Source: DATIKM01 sp035477595 (GTDB taxonomy: Bacteria; Armatimonadota; Chthonomonadetes; Chthonomonadales; CAJBBX01). From it: 22,750 nucleotides of DNA. This document shows positions 6,249 through 14,771 of the stretch, piece after piece (position 1 is the stretch's first letter; each line of letters starts with the position of its first letter). The position numbers were made by a program, and so were the translations under genes. Under the pieces are notes generated by a model that made no database searches, was not told the DNA's origin, and saw only the letters and a program-made list of their open reading frames with translations. The stretch covers positions 1 to 22,750 of the forward strand of contig DATIKM010000027.1 of the NCBI GenBank assembly GCA_035477595.1. The letters are read 5' to 3'.

Positions 6249-8750
6249 CTAACCGCCACGCCGAGCAAGCGGGCGCTCCATCAGGTCGCACTCCGTGAGG
6301 CGCCGGCTCGCCGGGCCCACGCGGTAGGTGCGCACCTCGAAGGCACCGAGCGTGACTGTTTCCTCGATCCTGAGCGCGGGAATGGAGAGCACCGCGCTAG
6401 TCCGGTGGCCTGACGGCTCGAAGATGCGCGCGATCATCCCGTCGCCGTCCTCGGCGCGCTTCATCGCCGAGAGCTGCAGCCCGCCCCCACTAAGCGTGAC
6501 GAACGGCTCCTGCGCCTGGCCCGCCCCACTCGGGAAGAACGATATGGCCATGGGCTTCTCGTTGTGGGCGAGCGCCTCGCGGTCGACCCGCTCGAGCCGT
6601 TCGCGCGCGGGGCCGGCGTTCACCCAGAAGCGGAACAGGCGCTCTCCCTGGTCGATCCGCTCCGTGTACCGGTCCTGCGGCACAACGGGGCGATCATGAA
6701 TTGGGTGGCCCGCATAGGCCGGCGACCGAAGCAGCGTGAGCCTGAGGCCCTGACGCGAGAAGTCCGAGCCATACACGCCGTCGTTGATCACCGTCAGCGC
6801 GCGCGTGCGGTCGCTGGAGATGACGGCGGACCACTTCTGCGACACTGCCTCGTCTCCGTTGCTCGGGAGCTCCTGCGCACCGTAGGCGACCTGGCCGTAG
6901 TAGGTGGCGCCACGCAGCGTCACCGGCAGGAGCAGCTTCAGCGCGCGGTCCTTCACGTTCCAATGGACGCGCGCCTCGACCTCGAACTCCGAGCCCCGCC
7001 TCGGGATGCGGTAGCGCAGCACGACCGCGGACGATGCGAACCCCAGCAGCGCCTCGATGACGGTGCGCACGTCGCCGTCCTCGATGACGCGCACCGGAGG
7101 CAAGCGGTCCGCGCGCACGCCGGCTAGCCGTGCCGCCGCGCTCGGTCCCAGGAGCCGGAACCGGCCGGCCAGCGTGCGGAAACCGCGCACCGTCATGCCC
7201 CACGGGTCCTCGTTGTCCCGCATAACCAGCGGCTGGAACCCGCGGCCCAGGAGGTAGTCCACACCGCCCACTGCGTACCGCTCCAGCAGGCCGGTCCGGG
7301 AGCTCACGGCCCACTCCGCCACGTCGCTCCGAAGCGAGAACGAGCCGCCCTCCGCCCTGAGGTCCGGCGCGGGCTTCGCGGGCAGCACGGTGAGCCGGCA
7401 GTCGAATCGGTTCATCGAGGAGGGCGCGAGCTCGGCCTCGAAGGCGATGCGCTTGCGCCAGTCGAGGTTCAGGTTCGCCGCTTCCTTCTCGCACTGCGTG
7501 GGCAGAGGCTGGCCGTCCTGGTGGGCGACGGGAAGGGTAAAGGTGTCCGCCCAGTTCTGGTCCGCAAGCTGGAACTCGCACTCCACGATCCGTCGCACCG
7601 GGAAGGGGTGCGGGTTGTAGACCAGCACGGGGATCTCGCCGTCGGCGGCGGGCGGTTGACCGGTCGCGAGCGCGAAAAAGGCGCGCCCCTTCGCGCGCGA
7701 GACGGTCTCCAGTCCGTGGTCGAGCGTCCGGAGCGCCATCTCCTCGACGGCCTGGATGGACGAGCCGGGCAGGATATCGTGGAATTGGGCGGTCAGCAGG
7801 TCGCGGAGCGCGGAGTCCAGCTCGTCGTGGGGGTACTCCATCAGCCCGGCCGCGCATGCGGCGCAGGCCATCTTCTCGAGCGCGTAGAGCTCGTTTTCCA
7901 GCAGGCGGTGCTTCTGCTTGATCCTCACCTGCGAGGTATAGCAGCCGACTGCCCACGGGTTGATGTCCCGCGCGTGGCGGGGCAGCGCGGATCGGTGGGC
8001 AGCAACATCGGCGAAGAGCGCCTCTGGCGTGGAGTGGAGGATATCCACCGCACCGGCGCGCTCGCGCTGCAGGGCGGCGAGGCGCCGCAGGTCCTCGCGG
8101 GAAGGGCCGCCGCCGTGGTTGCCCACACCCCACAGCACGACGAGGAGCGCGTCGTCCGGGCGGGCGCGAATCCACTCCTCGACCTTGTCGCGCGCGCCGC
8201 CCAGGGGCGAGTTGTAGCTGGGGCAGCGCCAGCCGACGACCTCCGATCCGTCGAAGCCCACCCAGCGGAACAGGTCGGCGGGGAGCCTGCAGTCGCCTGG
8301 CGCGGGCCGGCAGAAGAGGTAGGAGTCGTAGCCGCTGCGCGCCAGGATCTGCACGAGGCCGCGCGAGTGGCCGAAGCTGTCGAGGTTGATGGCGGTGGTG
8401 GGCGCGGCGCCGAAGCGGTCCGCGAAGTATCGGCGCCCTACGAGGGTCTGGCGCACGAACGACTCGCCGGAGGGCATGTTGCAGTCCGGCTGGAGCCACC
8501 AGCCGCCCATTATGTGCCAGCGTTTCTCGCGGACCAGCCGCTGGATGCGGGCGAACAGCGCCGGCTCCATCTCCTCCACCCAGTGGTAGAGAAGTGCTTC
8601 GTTGTGGTTGAAGACGAACCCCTCGAACTCCTCGCACAGATCGGCGGCTGCCCGGAAGGTGGCGACGGCGGCTGCGGCACCTTCCTCCCACTCCCAGAGC
8701 CACACGGGGTCGAGGTGGGCGTTGCAGATGAGGTGCAGGCGACGGCTCAT
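6249..8750 (-). CDS. Alpha-mannosidase, glycoside hydrolase family 38
   Basis: An 833-aa enzyme from ATG 8750, with GGAGGGG 9 bases upstream; the frame is open to 8912 but the added part is Arg/Pro-rich and lacks family similarity. The GH38 hallmarks are clear: HLICNAHLDPVWLW (His12 and Asp14, zinc ligands), QPDCNMPSGESFVRQ (Asp89), INLDSFGHSRG (Asp124, nucleophile), WGVGNHGGGPSRED (His212) and LTAQFHDILPGSS (His324, zinc ligand). These are followed by the long beta-sandwich half ending LTECDLMERPL, the usual GH38 ending. It has full family length with nothing missing. There is no signal peptide, so it probably works in the cytoplasm on alpha-mannosides taken up after extracellular breakdown. 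It appears to head an operon with the Rho-like and lyase-like genes (gaps of 77 and 15 bp). Confidence 0.96.
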   Translation of the reverse strand: MSRRLHLICNAHLDPVWLWEWEEGAAAAVATFRAAADLCEEFEGFVFNHNEALLYHWVEEMEPALFARIQRLVREKRWHIMGGWWLQPDCNMPSGESFVRQTLVGRRYFADRFGAAPTTAINLDSFGHSRGLVQILARSGYDSYLFCRPAPGDCRLPADLFRWVGFDGSEVVGWRCPSYNSPLGGARDKVEEWIRARPDDALLVVLWGVGNHGGGPSREDLRRLAALQRERAGAVDILHSTPEALFADVAAHRSALPRHARDINPWAVGCYTSQVRIKQKHRLLENELYALEKMACAACAAGLMEYPHDELDSALRDLLTAQFHDILPGSSIQAVEEMALRTLDHGLETVSRAKGRAFFALATGQPPAADGEIPVLVYNPHPFPVRRIVECEFQLADQNWADTFTLPVAHQDGQPLPTQCEKEAANLNLDWRKRIAFEAELAPSSMNRFDCRLTVLPAKPAPDLRAEGGSFSLRSDVAEWAVSSRTGLLERYAVGGVDYLLGRGFQPLVMRDNEDPWGMTVRGFRTLAGRFRLLGPSAAARLAGVRADRLPPVRVIEDGDVRTVIEALLGFASSAVVLRYRIPRRGSEFEVEARVHWNVKDRALKLLLPVTLRGATYYGQVAYGAQELPSNGDEAVSQKWSAVISSDRTRALTVINDGVYGSDFSRQGLRLTLLRSPAYAGHPIHDRPVVPQDRYTERIDQGERLFRFWVNAGPARERLERVDREALAHNEKPMAISFFPSGAGQAQEPFVTLSGGGLQLSAMKRAEDGDGMIARIFEPSGHRTSAVLSIPALRIEETVTLGAFEVRTYRVGPASRRLTECDLMERPLARRGG

Positions 8751-9077
8751 GGACGGCGTCCCCTCCGGTCGGCGTCCGGCGCCCGGCGGCGCCCGGCGCG
8801 TCGCGCGAACATACCCGCTTCTTCGGCGCGCGAGTGCGAAGTTCCCTTCCTGCGCGTGCGGCTTTCCACGGCGGTGGCGCGGCGGGGGGATCGTGGGGCG
8901 GACCGAGCGCACGGAGGCGCGACCGCACCGGCGGTCACGCGGCGAGGCTCAGGCGCCCGTATAGGCGCCGTCAGAACCGGACAGCGGAGAGTGTCGGACC
9001 GGTGGGGGGGCGCGGCGCAGGGGCCGACCGGTCGGGGGGCCGGTCTGCCGCTGCGCCGGTTGCCGGGGACGCGTGCG
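8751..9077. promoter_or_regulatory. Intergenic region with palindrome and ECF-like -35
   Basis: This 327-bp stretch lies between the end of the anti-sigma gene and the start of the GH38 gene, both on the minus strand. It has a perfect 12-bp palindrome (9024-9035) enclosed by a wider inverted repeat, GGCGCAG 9014-9020 with CTGCGCC 9051-9057, which could terminate the sigma operon or be an operator. On the minus strand GGAACTT (8845-8839) matches the -35 element of RpoE-type ECF promoters, but I cannot find a good -10 at the expected distance. I see no gene here. Confidence 0.35.
9024..9035. promoter_or_regulatory. Perfect 12-bp palindrome CCGACCGGTCGG
   Basis: The self-complementary sequence CCGACCGGTCGG lies about 40 bp after the anti-sigma stop codon and 270 bp ahead of the GH38 start. 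It may be an operator or part of a terminator stem. In DNA this G+C-rich, a palindrome of this size is not rare, so support is weak. Confidence 0.3.
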
Positions 9078-9482
9078 TCAGGCCACGGCCGCGATGGCGC
9101 CCTGAAGGCCCAGCGCGGCCGAGAGGAAGTGCCGCTCCAGCCCGTTGGTGGTGCGCGGCAGGTATGGGGACCTCAGCGTCCTTTGGGTCTCCATTTCCAC
9201 CACGGGCGCTTGAAAGGAGTGGCCAGACTGCCGTTCGACGGCGGCCATGATCGCGGGCGCATGGTCCCTGAGTGGCTCTACGAACGGAAGCGACTCGACC
9301 AGGCGTATAGTCTGCCGCAGCTCGCGGAGGTCCCGCGAGCACTGGTAGCACGTTGCCAGGTGGGCCCGGATCGCCTCCGCCGTGAGCGCATCCAGAAACC
9401 CGTCGAGCAGATCGGGCAGCCGTTCGCGCACACGGACGCAGAGAGAGAACTCATTCTGCTCAAACGTGGTGAACTCTTCCAT
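9078..9482 (-). CDS. Zinc-finger anti-sigma factor
   Basis: A 134-aa protein starting at ATG 9482, inside the last 23 bases of the sigma-factor gene, so the two are translationally coupled. The N-terminal half carries the ZAS-type zinc-binding motif: His41, Cys45 and Cys48 in HLATCYQC, preceded by a helix (LPDLLDGFLDALTAEAIRA). This fold holds ECF sigma factors inactive. Unlike most relatives there is no clear transmembrane helix followed by an outer domain; only a short hydrophobic stretch (LSAALGLQGAIAAVA) ends the protein. It may be a soluble sensor, tail-bound to the membrane, or a truncated form. Its partner is the sigma factor directly upstream. Confidence 0.88.
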   Translation of the reverse strand: MEEFTTFEQNEFSLCVRVRERLPDLLDGFLDALTAEAIRAHLATCYQCSRDLRELRQTIRLVESLPFVEPLRDHAPAIMAAVERQSGHSFQAPVVEMETQRTLRSPYLPRTTNGLERHFLSAALGLQGAIAAVA

Positions 9483-10050
9483 CCGTTTCCATGTCCAGTA
9501 CCGGGCGCAGCCGTTCGCGCAGCATCTCTCGCGCCCGGAAAAGATGCGTTTTGACGGTGCCTGAAGGTATCCGCAGTTCCTCCGCGATCTCGTCGATGCT
9601 CATCCCGCGCAGGTGCCGCAGCACCACTACGACGCGATAGCGCGCGGGCAGGTTCAGCACGGCGTTGTGAACGATCTCTGCGACAGCTCCTCGCATGACC
9701 GTATCTTCGGGGGAGAAGGCGCGCTCGGCCGCTGGCTCCCTGCCCTCCTCCAGTTCCAGATCCAGCGAGAGCGCGCTGCGCGTCTTGCGCGACCTCATAT
9801 GGTCGATGCTCAGGTTCGAGGCGATCTTGTAGAGCCAGGTCAGGAAGCTGGCGTCCTGCCGGAAGGAAGCGAGGGCGCTGTAGGCGCGCAAAAACGTGTC
9901 CTGGAGCAGGTCGCCCGCGTCGTCCGCGTTGCCGATCATCCGGTAGATCAGGCTATAGACCTGCCGCTGGTAGCGCTCAACCAGTACGTTGTAGGCGGCT
10001 GTCTCTCCCCGCAGCGTGCGCTGTACGAGAGCGGCGTCCGTTGGCGCCAT
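9460..10050 (-). CDS. ECF-type RNA polymerase sigma factor
   Basis: A 196-aa group 4 (ECF) sigma factor. Region 2 spans about residues 18-90 (FLVERY-like YNVLVERYQRQVYSLIYRM, DAGDLLQDTFLRAYSAL, TWLYKIASNLSIDHMRSRK), then a short acidic linker, then region 4 at about 133-185 with the helix-turn-helix MSIDEIAEELRIPSGTVKTHLFRAREML that contacts the -35 element. Start ATG 10050 fits the family's N-terminus, though the ribosome-binding site is weak. The gene overlaps its anti-sigma factor by 23 bp and follows the phosphopantetheinyl transferase-like gene by 56 bp, so all three may be one transcript. Its regulon is unknown; a GGAACTT -35-like element lies ahead of the GH38 gene next door. Confidence 0.95.
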   Translation of the reverse strand: MAPTDAALVQRTLRGETAAYNVLVERYQRQVYSLIYRMIGNADDAGDLLQDTFLRAYSALASFRQDASFLTWLYKIASNLSIDHMRSRKTRSALSLDLELEEGREPAAERAFSPEDTVMRGAVAEIVHNAVLNLPARYRVVVVLRHLRGMSIDEIAEELRIPSGTVKTHLFRAREMLRERLRPVLDMETDGRVHHV

Positions 10051-10106
10051 CGCGGCCGTGTCCGTTCTTCCCGTCTTCCCGGGGGCTCATCGCGCAGATA
10101 CGCCGA

Positions 10107-10910
10107 CTACGTCCGTCCAGAGCGCGGGGTTTCGCCCGGTGCGCCGAGGAGGAGCACGGCGCCGACCGCGTATTCGTCGTCGTATGCCGCGTGTCCTGCG
10201 ATGTGCGCGGCGCGGAGGGCGCCCATCCGCCGGCGCGCGCCAGGCCCCGGCTCGATGCGCGCCGGCGCGCGCCATGTGACCACGCCGATCTCGCGCGGCA
10301 ACAGCCCGCCGCTGCCGCTTAGGCCGAGGCCGAGGCGCAGACCGGTGCCGAGCGCCTTGGAGGCCGCCTCCGTGAGCGCGAACCGCGCCGCCACGCCGAG
10401 GAGCAGTGCCTCTCGACCGCCGCTTCGCTCCTCTGCTTCGAGCGCCGCGACGCCGGCGGGCGCCAGAAATCGGCGCGCCAGACGCCGCAGGTAGCCTGCA
10501 TCGCGCCGGCGGAGCCTGTCGAGCCTTACGGCGTCGATGCCCAGACCGCGGAGCTCCGGCCGGCACCCCGCCAGCGCGAGGTGCGCACCCCCTTCGTGGC
10601 AGAACGAGACACGTGGGCGGGCTATCGGCGCGCCGCCTCGCACGCGCACGATGGGCGCGCCTCGAGGCGAGTGGGTCAGCGTGCAGAGCGCCGGGTCCGG
10701 CGCGGCGCCTGACCGGTGGAGCGGTTCGAGCGAGATCTGGAGGGCTGCGTGCTGCAGGGCGCGCTCGCCGGTCCGCGCTGCGCCGGCGTCGCGCCCATCG
10801 AGCCACATGAGAGACAGGCCGCCTCCAGCGTCGCGCAGCCACGCGAGCGCTTCCCCCCTCCGCTCGATGGCGGCGCGGCTCTCCGCACGCAAGAGGTCCC
10901 AGTCGGTCAT
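10107..10910 (-). CDS. 4'-phosphopantetheinyl transferase superfamily protein
   Basis: A 267-aa protein from ATG 10910, with GGAG 7 bases upstream. The arrangement is Sfp-like, with an N-terminal half (about 1-100) and a C-terminal half carrying the motifs. VSFCHEGGAHLALAG matches the Sfp xxSHS strand and keeps the His. GLGIDAVRLDRL matches the GID.E motif, but the metal-binding Glu position holds Val. ARFALTEAASKALGTGL matches the (W/F)..KEA..K motif with catalytic Glu and the second Lys kept and the first Lys replaced by Thr. The C-terminal half is closer to AcpS (RFLAPAG...ARFA.TEA..KALGTGL) than to classical Sfp. It would transfer phosphopantetheine from CoA to a carrier protein, but the missing Glu makes activity uncertain. 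No carrier protein or synthase gene is in the window. It probably heads the sigma/anti-sigma transcript. Confidence 0.75.
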   Translation of the reverse strand: MTDWDLLRAESRAAIERRGEALAWLRDAGGGLSLMWLDGRDAGAARTGERALQHAALQISLEPLHRSGAAPDPALCTLTHSPRGAPIVRVRGGAPIARPRVSFCHEGGAHLALAGCRPELRGLGIDAVRLDRLRRRDAGYLRRLARRFLAPAGVAALEAEERSGGREALLLGVAARFALTEAASKALGTGLRLGLGLSGSGGLLPREIGVVTWRAPARIEPGPGARRRMGALRAAHIAGHAAYDDEYAVGAVLLLGAPGETPRSGRT

Positions 10911-11267
10911 GCAGGCTCCAGGCGACGCGCGCTCACGTTGCGGGCGCCTGGCCGGCGCCGGCTAACGCGCATCGCGCTACCGGTACATGTGGTCGTCGGC
11001 ACGCGGCTGAGATCACCGGGTGCGCATCGGCGATACGCCCCTTGGGGCTCAGGCCGCGAAGGCCACGCGGCGCATGGCGTGCGCCGATCCGCGCCTGCGG
11101 GCCGCAGAACACGCCTATCGGTCCCGCTGGGGTGCAGGAAATTGCCGCGAACAAGTCGGAACACGCCCCCCGGTCAATCGCTGCGCCCGGACGCCGGCGA
11201 TGCGCACCCTGCGGGCGGACGGGCGCCAGGCGGCGACCGTACGCCGTCGCCGGGCAGGAGTCAGAAG
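10911..11267. promoter_or_regulatory. Divergent intergenic region with distant 12-bp inverted repeat
   Basis: This 357-bp region separates the leftward phosphopantetheinyl transferase-like gene and the rightward histidine kinase, so it should hold both promoters. It contains a 12-bp perfect inverted repeat, GGGTGCGCATCG at 11018-11029 and CGATGCGCACCC at 11198-11209, with 168 bp between the arms. These could be two operator half-sites bound by a looping regulator or the arms of a decayed element. I see no riboswitch consensus or gene; open frames here are Arg/Pro-rich and unconvincing. Confidence 0.4.
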
Positions 11268-14200
11268 ATGAGCACGTCGCGCGTTTCCCGGTTGAGACCG
11301 CGGCCAATCCGCCACGTCGCGATCCTCATTCTCCTGCTCGCGCTGGCGCAGGACTGCGCGTTGGCGCAGAGGGTTGGCCGCGTCACTCTCCAGCTCCCAC
11401 CCCGGGCGGGCTTCGACAGCGCGGGCTACTACGTCGCGCTGTTCCAGGGCTACTACCGCGACGCCGGGCTGGATGTGCGCATCGAGCACACCCCCGCCGG
11501 ATCTCAGCCTGTGGACGCGGTCGCTTCGGGCCGGGCGCAGTACGGCGTCCAGGGCCCGTCGCTTCTCCTGGCACGGGCGGAGCGCAAGCCGGTCGTGGCC
11601 CTCGCCGCGATATTCCAGCACTCCCCGCACTCGCTCGTCGTGCGGGCGGACTCCGGCATCGGATCTCCCCGCGACCTCTCGGGGAAACGGGTGATGATGC
11701 GGCCCGAAGAGTACCCCGAGATCGTCGCGATGCTCGCGGCGCGAAACATCACCCTGAGCGGGGTACGGCTCATCCGAGCACACGGCGGCGCCGACGACCT
11801 CATAGCGCAGCGCGCCGACGCCGTGGCGGGGTCCGCGACCACGCTGCCCTTCGAGGCGGCCCGCCGGGGAGAGGGTGTTGTCGCGCTCCGGCCCTACCGC
11901 TTCGGAATTTCAAGCTACGGGGACAGCCTCTTCACCACGGAAGCCGAGATCGCCGAGCGTCCCGGTCGTGTGCGGGCATTCCTTCGGGCGACGCTCCAGG
12001 GGTGGGAGACCGCCATGGCCAACCCGGAGGCCGCGGTCGCTATCATGCTCCGTCATCACACCGTCGCCGCCTCCCGGACGGCGCTGCTGACCGAGGCGCA
12101 GGCGATGGTGGACCTCGTGCAGCCTGAGTTCGTGGACCTCGGGCACATGAGTCGCTCGCGTTGGCGCCGGACCGCGGACCTGTACGTAGCGACGGGTCAG
12201 GTGCGCCCAACCTTCGAGATCGACGGCTTCCTGTATTCGGACTATCCGCCTTCGCCGTTTGGACCCGCGGTCCGCGTTGGGCTGGCCGTGGGAGCCGCCG
12301 CGCTGCTCGGCCTCCTTGCCTTCCTCGTCATCAACCGGCGACTAGGGGCGCTGGTGCGAGCCCGCACCGCCCAGTTGCAGGGCAGCGAGGAGAGGCTGCG
12401 CAACGTGATTGCGAGCATTCCCGGAGCGGTCTACCGTTGCGAAGTCCACGCGCCCTGGCGCATGGACCTGCTGAGTGAAGGGTTCGAGGCGCTGACGGGC
12501 TACGCAGCGGGCCGCTTCGCAGGCGGCGGCGACCACCGGTTCGCCCGGATCGTGGCGCCAGACGACCTGCCCCTCGTCGAGCGGGAAGTGGCCGCCGCAG
12601 TCGCCGAGCATCGCTCCTTCTCGATCGAGTATCGCATCGTCCGCGCAGACGGCGGCATCGTGTGGGTCCACGACGAAGGCCGGGCGGTCTACGACCCGTC
12701 GGGCGCGCCGACATGGCTCGATGGCGTCTTTGTGGATGTGACCGCGCGAGCGGTCGCCGAAGAGGCCGCGCGCGCGCGAAGCGAGGAGGTAGACCGCTTC
12801 TTCGACGTGTCACTCGATCTCCTCTGCTTCCTGGATAAGGATGGACGGCTCCGGCGGGTGAACCCCGCCTGGAGCCGGACCCTCGGGTACGCCTCGCAGG
12901 ACCTCGAGGGGAGGCTCCTGGTCGAGTTCGCCCATCCGGACGATGTGGACGCCGCAGGGAGAGCGTTCGCGTTTCTGGCTGCGGGCCACCCGGTGGTCGG
13001 CAACACGAACCGCTACCGCGCAGCGGACGGCTCGTACAGGTGGCTGGAGTGGCGGGCAATCCCCAGCGGCAACGCCATCTACGCGGCGGCCCGCGACGTT
13101 ACTGAGCGCAAGCGCGTCGAGGGCGCGCTCGACGTCGCGGTGCAGGCCACGTACGGCGCCACCGAGCGCGAGTTCTTTCGCGACATGGTGCATCACCTCG
13201 CGGAGGCGCTGGCGGTGACGCAGGCCCACGTCGCCGAGATCGAGGAGGGCAGCAAGGAGGCCCGCACGCTCGCTGCGTGGGTCGATGGCCGGTTCGCTCC
13301 GGAATTCACCTACGCGCTCGACACCGCTCCCTGCCAGGACGCCGTCGCGAGCGGCTACCGCCACGTGGTGCGCGGCGTGGCGGACCGGTACCCGCGCGAT
13401 GCCGGTCTGCGACAGCTCGGGGCGGAGAGCTACTTTGGAACCTGCCTCTACGACGCCTCCGGCAGGCCGTGCGGCATCCTGGCGGTGGTGGACCGGCGCC
13501 CCATGGAGGACTCCTCGCTCCCGGAGTTCCTGCTGCGCATCTTCGCGTCGCGCGCCGCCGCCGAGATCGGGCGCCTGCGCGCGGAGCGGGAGCGCGCCGC
13601 GCTGCACGATCAGTTGCTGCAGGCGCAGAAGATGGAGGCGGTGGGCCAGCTCGCCGGCGGCATCGCGCACGACTTCAATAACCTGTTGCAGGTGATCGGC
13701 GGGTTCACGGAACTGGCGTCGGACGACGTGCCTGCGGATAGCCCCGTGCGTTCCCGTCTTGCCCACGTGAGCCGCGCCTGTGAGCGGGCGCGCGACCTCG
13801 TGCGGCAGCTCCTTGTCTTCAGCCGGCGACAGACGCCGGAGCGCGCCGCAGTTGATGCCAACGACCTCGTGGGTGGCGCCCTAGAGATGATCGAGCGCGT
13901 GCTCGGTGAGGATATCGAGTGCCGCTTCCAGCCGGGGCAGGGCATCCCGCTCGTCGAGGTCGATCAGCGCCAGATCGAGCAGGTGCTCCTCAACCTGTCC
14001 GTAAATGCCCGCGACGCCATGCCGGGCGGCGGGCGGCTGGAGATCGAGACGGCCCTGCGGAAGCTCGGTCCGGAGGCCTGCGCGAGCCGTCCGTGGACGC
14101 GTGAGGGTGACTACGTGGTGCTCACCGTGCGGGACACCGGCCAGGGCATGACCGCCGAGGTTCGCGAGCGCGTCTTCGAGCCGTTCTTCACGACGAAGGA

Positions 14201-14771
14201 GGTTGGTCAGGGCACCGGGCTCGGTCTGGCGACCGCGTACGGCATCGTGAAGCAGCACGAGGGTCTGATCGACGTCGAGAGCGCGCCCGGACGTGGCTCG
14301 ACGTTCAGCGTGTTCCTCCCCGCGGCGCCGAACGCCTCCGCCCCCCCGGCGCCGAGCGCGGTGCCGGCCGCCCCGCCGCCGGCACGCGGCGAAACGGTCC
14401 TGGTGGCTGAGGACGACGAGGTGGTCTGCCGGCTCACGGTCGCCATGCTCGAGAACGCCGGCTACACAGTCGTCGTGGCGCGCGACGGCTTGCAGGCCGT
14501 CGAGGCGTTCGAGCAGCGCGCCGACCAGATCGACCTGGTGCTGGTGGACATCGTGATGCCTGGCCAGAGCGGGCGGGCCGTCTACGACGCCGTGCGCCGC
14601 CTCCGGCCCGACACGCCCGTGCTCTTCGCCAGCGGGTACAGCTATCGCGTGCAGGAGATGGCGGACCTGGACCCGAGCGGCATCGAGGTGATCTCCAAGC
14701 CGTACCGCTCGGCCGACCTGCTGGAGCGCGTGCGCGAGCTCCTCGACCGTCGCGCGGAGCGCCCCGCGTGA
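11268..14771 (+). CDS. Hybrid sensor histidine kinase with NMT1/THI5-like periplasmic domain
   Basis: An 1167-aa protein; ATG 11268 is chosen for AGGAG 7 bases upstream and the signal sequence that follows. In order: signal peptide or N-terminal membrane helix (1-33); an NMT1/THI5-like substrate-binding domain (about 37-320; LPPRAGFDSAGYYVALFQGYY, ARAERKPVVALAAIFQHSP, SGKRVMMRPEEYPE), the fold of riboflavin/pyrimidine/nitrate-type ABC binding proteins; a membrane helix (about 335-356); PAS domains at about 373-495 and 506-620; a GAF-like domain (about 622-770); HisKA with phosphorylated His801 in GGIAHDFNNLLQ; HATPase (N-box NARDAM about 910, DTGQGM, GTGLGLAT); an Ala/Pro linker; and a receiver domain (1043-1160) with Asp1094 in LVLVDIVMPGQSG and the conserved Lys in ISKPY. 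It probably senses a small molecule in the periplasm. The output partner is not adjacent. The next gene overlaps its stop codon. Confidence 0.95.
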   Translation: MSTSRVSRLRPRPIRHVAILILLLALAQDCALAQRVGRVTLQLPPRAGFDSAGYYVALFQGYYRDAGLDVRIEHTPAGSQPVDAVASGRAQYGVQGPSLLLARAERKPVVALAAIFQHSPHSLVVRADSGIGSPRDLSGKRVMMRPEEYPEIVAMLAARNITLSGVRLIRAHGGADDLIAQRADAVAGSATTLPFEAARRGEGVVALRPYRFGISSYGDSLFTTEAEIAERPGRVRAFLRATLQGWETAMANPEAAVAIMLRHHTVAASRTALLTEAQAMVDLVQPEFVDLGHMSRSRWRRTADLYVATGQVRPTFEIDGFLYSDYPPSPFGPAVRVGLAVGAAALLGLLAFLVINRRLGALVRARTAQLQGSEERLRNVIASIPGAVYRCEVHAPWRMDLLSEGFEALTGYAAGRFAGGGDHRFARIVAPDDLPLVEREVAAAVAEHRSFSIEYRIVRADGGIVWVHDEGRAVYDPSGAPTWLDGVFVDVTARAVAEEAARARSEEVDRFFDVSLDLLCFLDKDGRLRRVNPAWSRTLGYASQDLEGRLLVEFAHPDDVDAAGRAFAFLAAGHPVVGNTNRYRAADGSYRWLEWRAIPSGNAIYAAARDVTERKRVEGALDVAVQATYGATEREFFRDMVHHLAEALAVTQAHVAEIEEGSKEARTLAAWVDGRFAPEFTYALDTAPCQDAVASGYRHVVRGVADRYPRDAGLRQLGAESYFGTCLYDASGRPCGILAVVDRRPMEDSSLPEFLLRIFASRAAAEIGRLRAERERAALHDQLLQAQKMEAVGQLAGGIAHDFNNLLQVIGGFTELASDDVPADSPVRSRLAHVSRACERARDLVRQLLVFSRRQTPERAAVDANDLVGGALEMIERVLGEDIECRFQPGQGIPLVEVDQRQIEQVLLNLSVNARDAMPGGGRLEIETALRKLGPEACASRPWTREGDYVVLTVRDTGQGMTAEVRERVFEPFFTTKEVGQGTGLGLATAYGIVKQHEGLIDVESAPGRGSTFSVFLPAAPNASAPPAPSAVPAAPPPARGETVLVAEDDEVVCRLTVAMLENAGYTVVVARDGLQAVEAFEQRADQIDLVLVDIVMPGQSGRAVYDAVRRLRPDTPVLFASGYSYRVQEMADLDPSGIEVISKPYRSADLLERVRELLDRRAERPA

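Noticed and set aside
11000..11060. Possible TPP riboswitch (CTGAGATCACC) ahead of the kinase with a THI5-like domain
   Set aside because: Only the short CTGAGA element is present; the GAACCTGA element and flanking stems of the TPP aptamer are missing.
11158..11162. GGAAC as an ECF -35 ahead of the kinase
   Set aside because: No -10-like sequence at 15-17 bp spacing; GGAAC alone is too short.
10716..11267. N-terminal extension of the histidine kinase frame
   Set aside because: It overlaps the opposite-strand transferase-like gene, has chance composition, and a signal peptide with a good ribosome-binding site begins at 11268.
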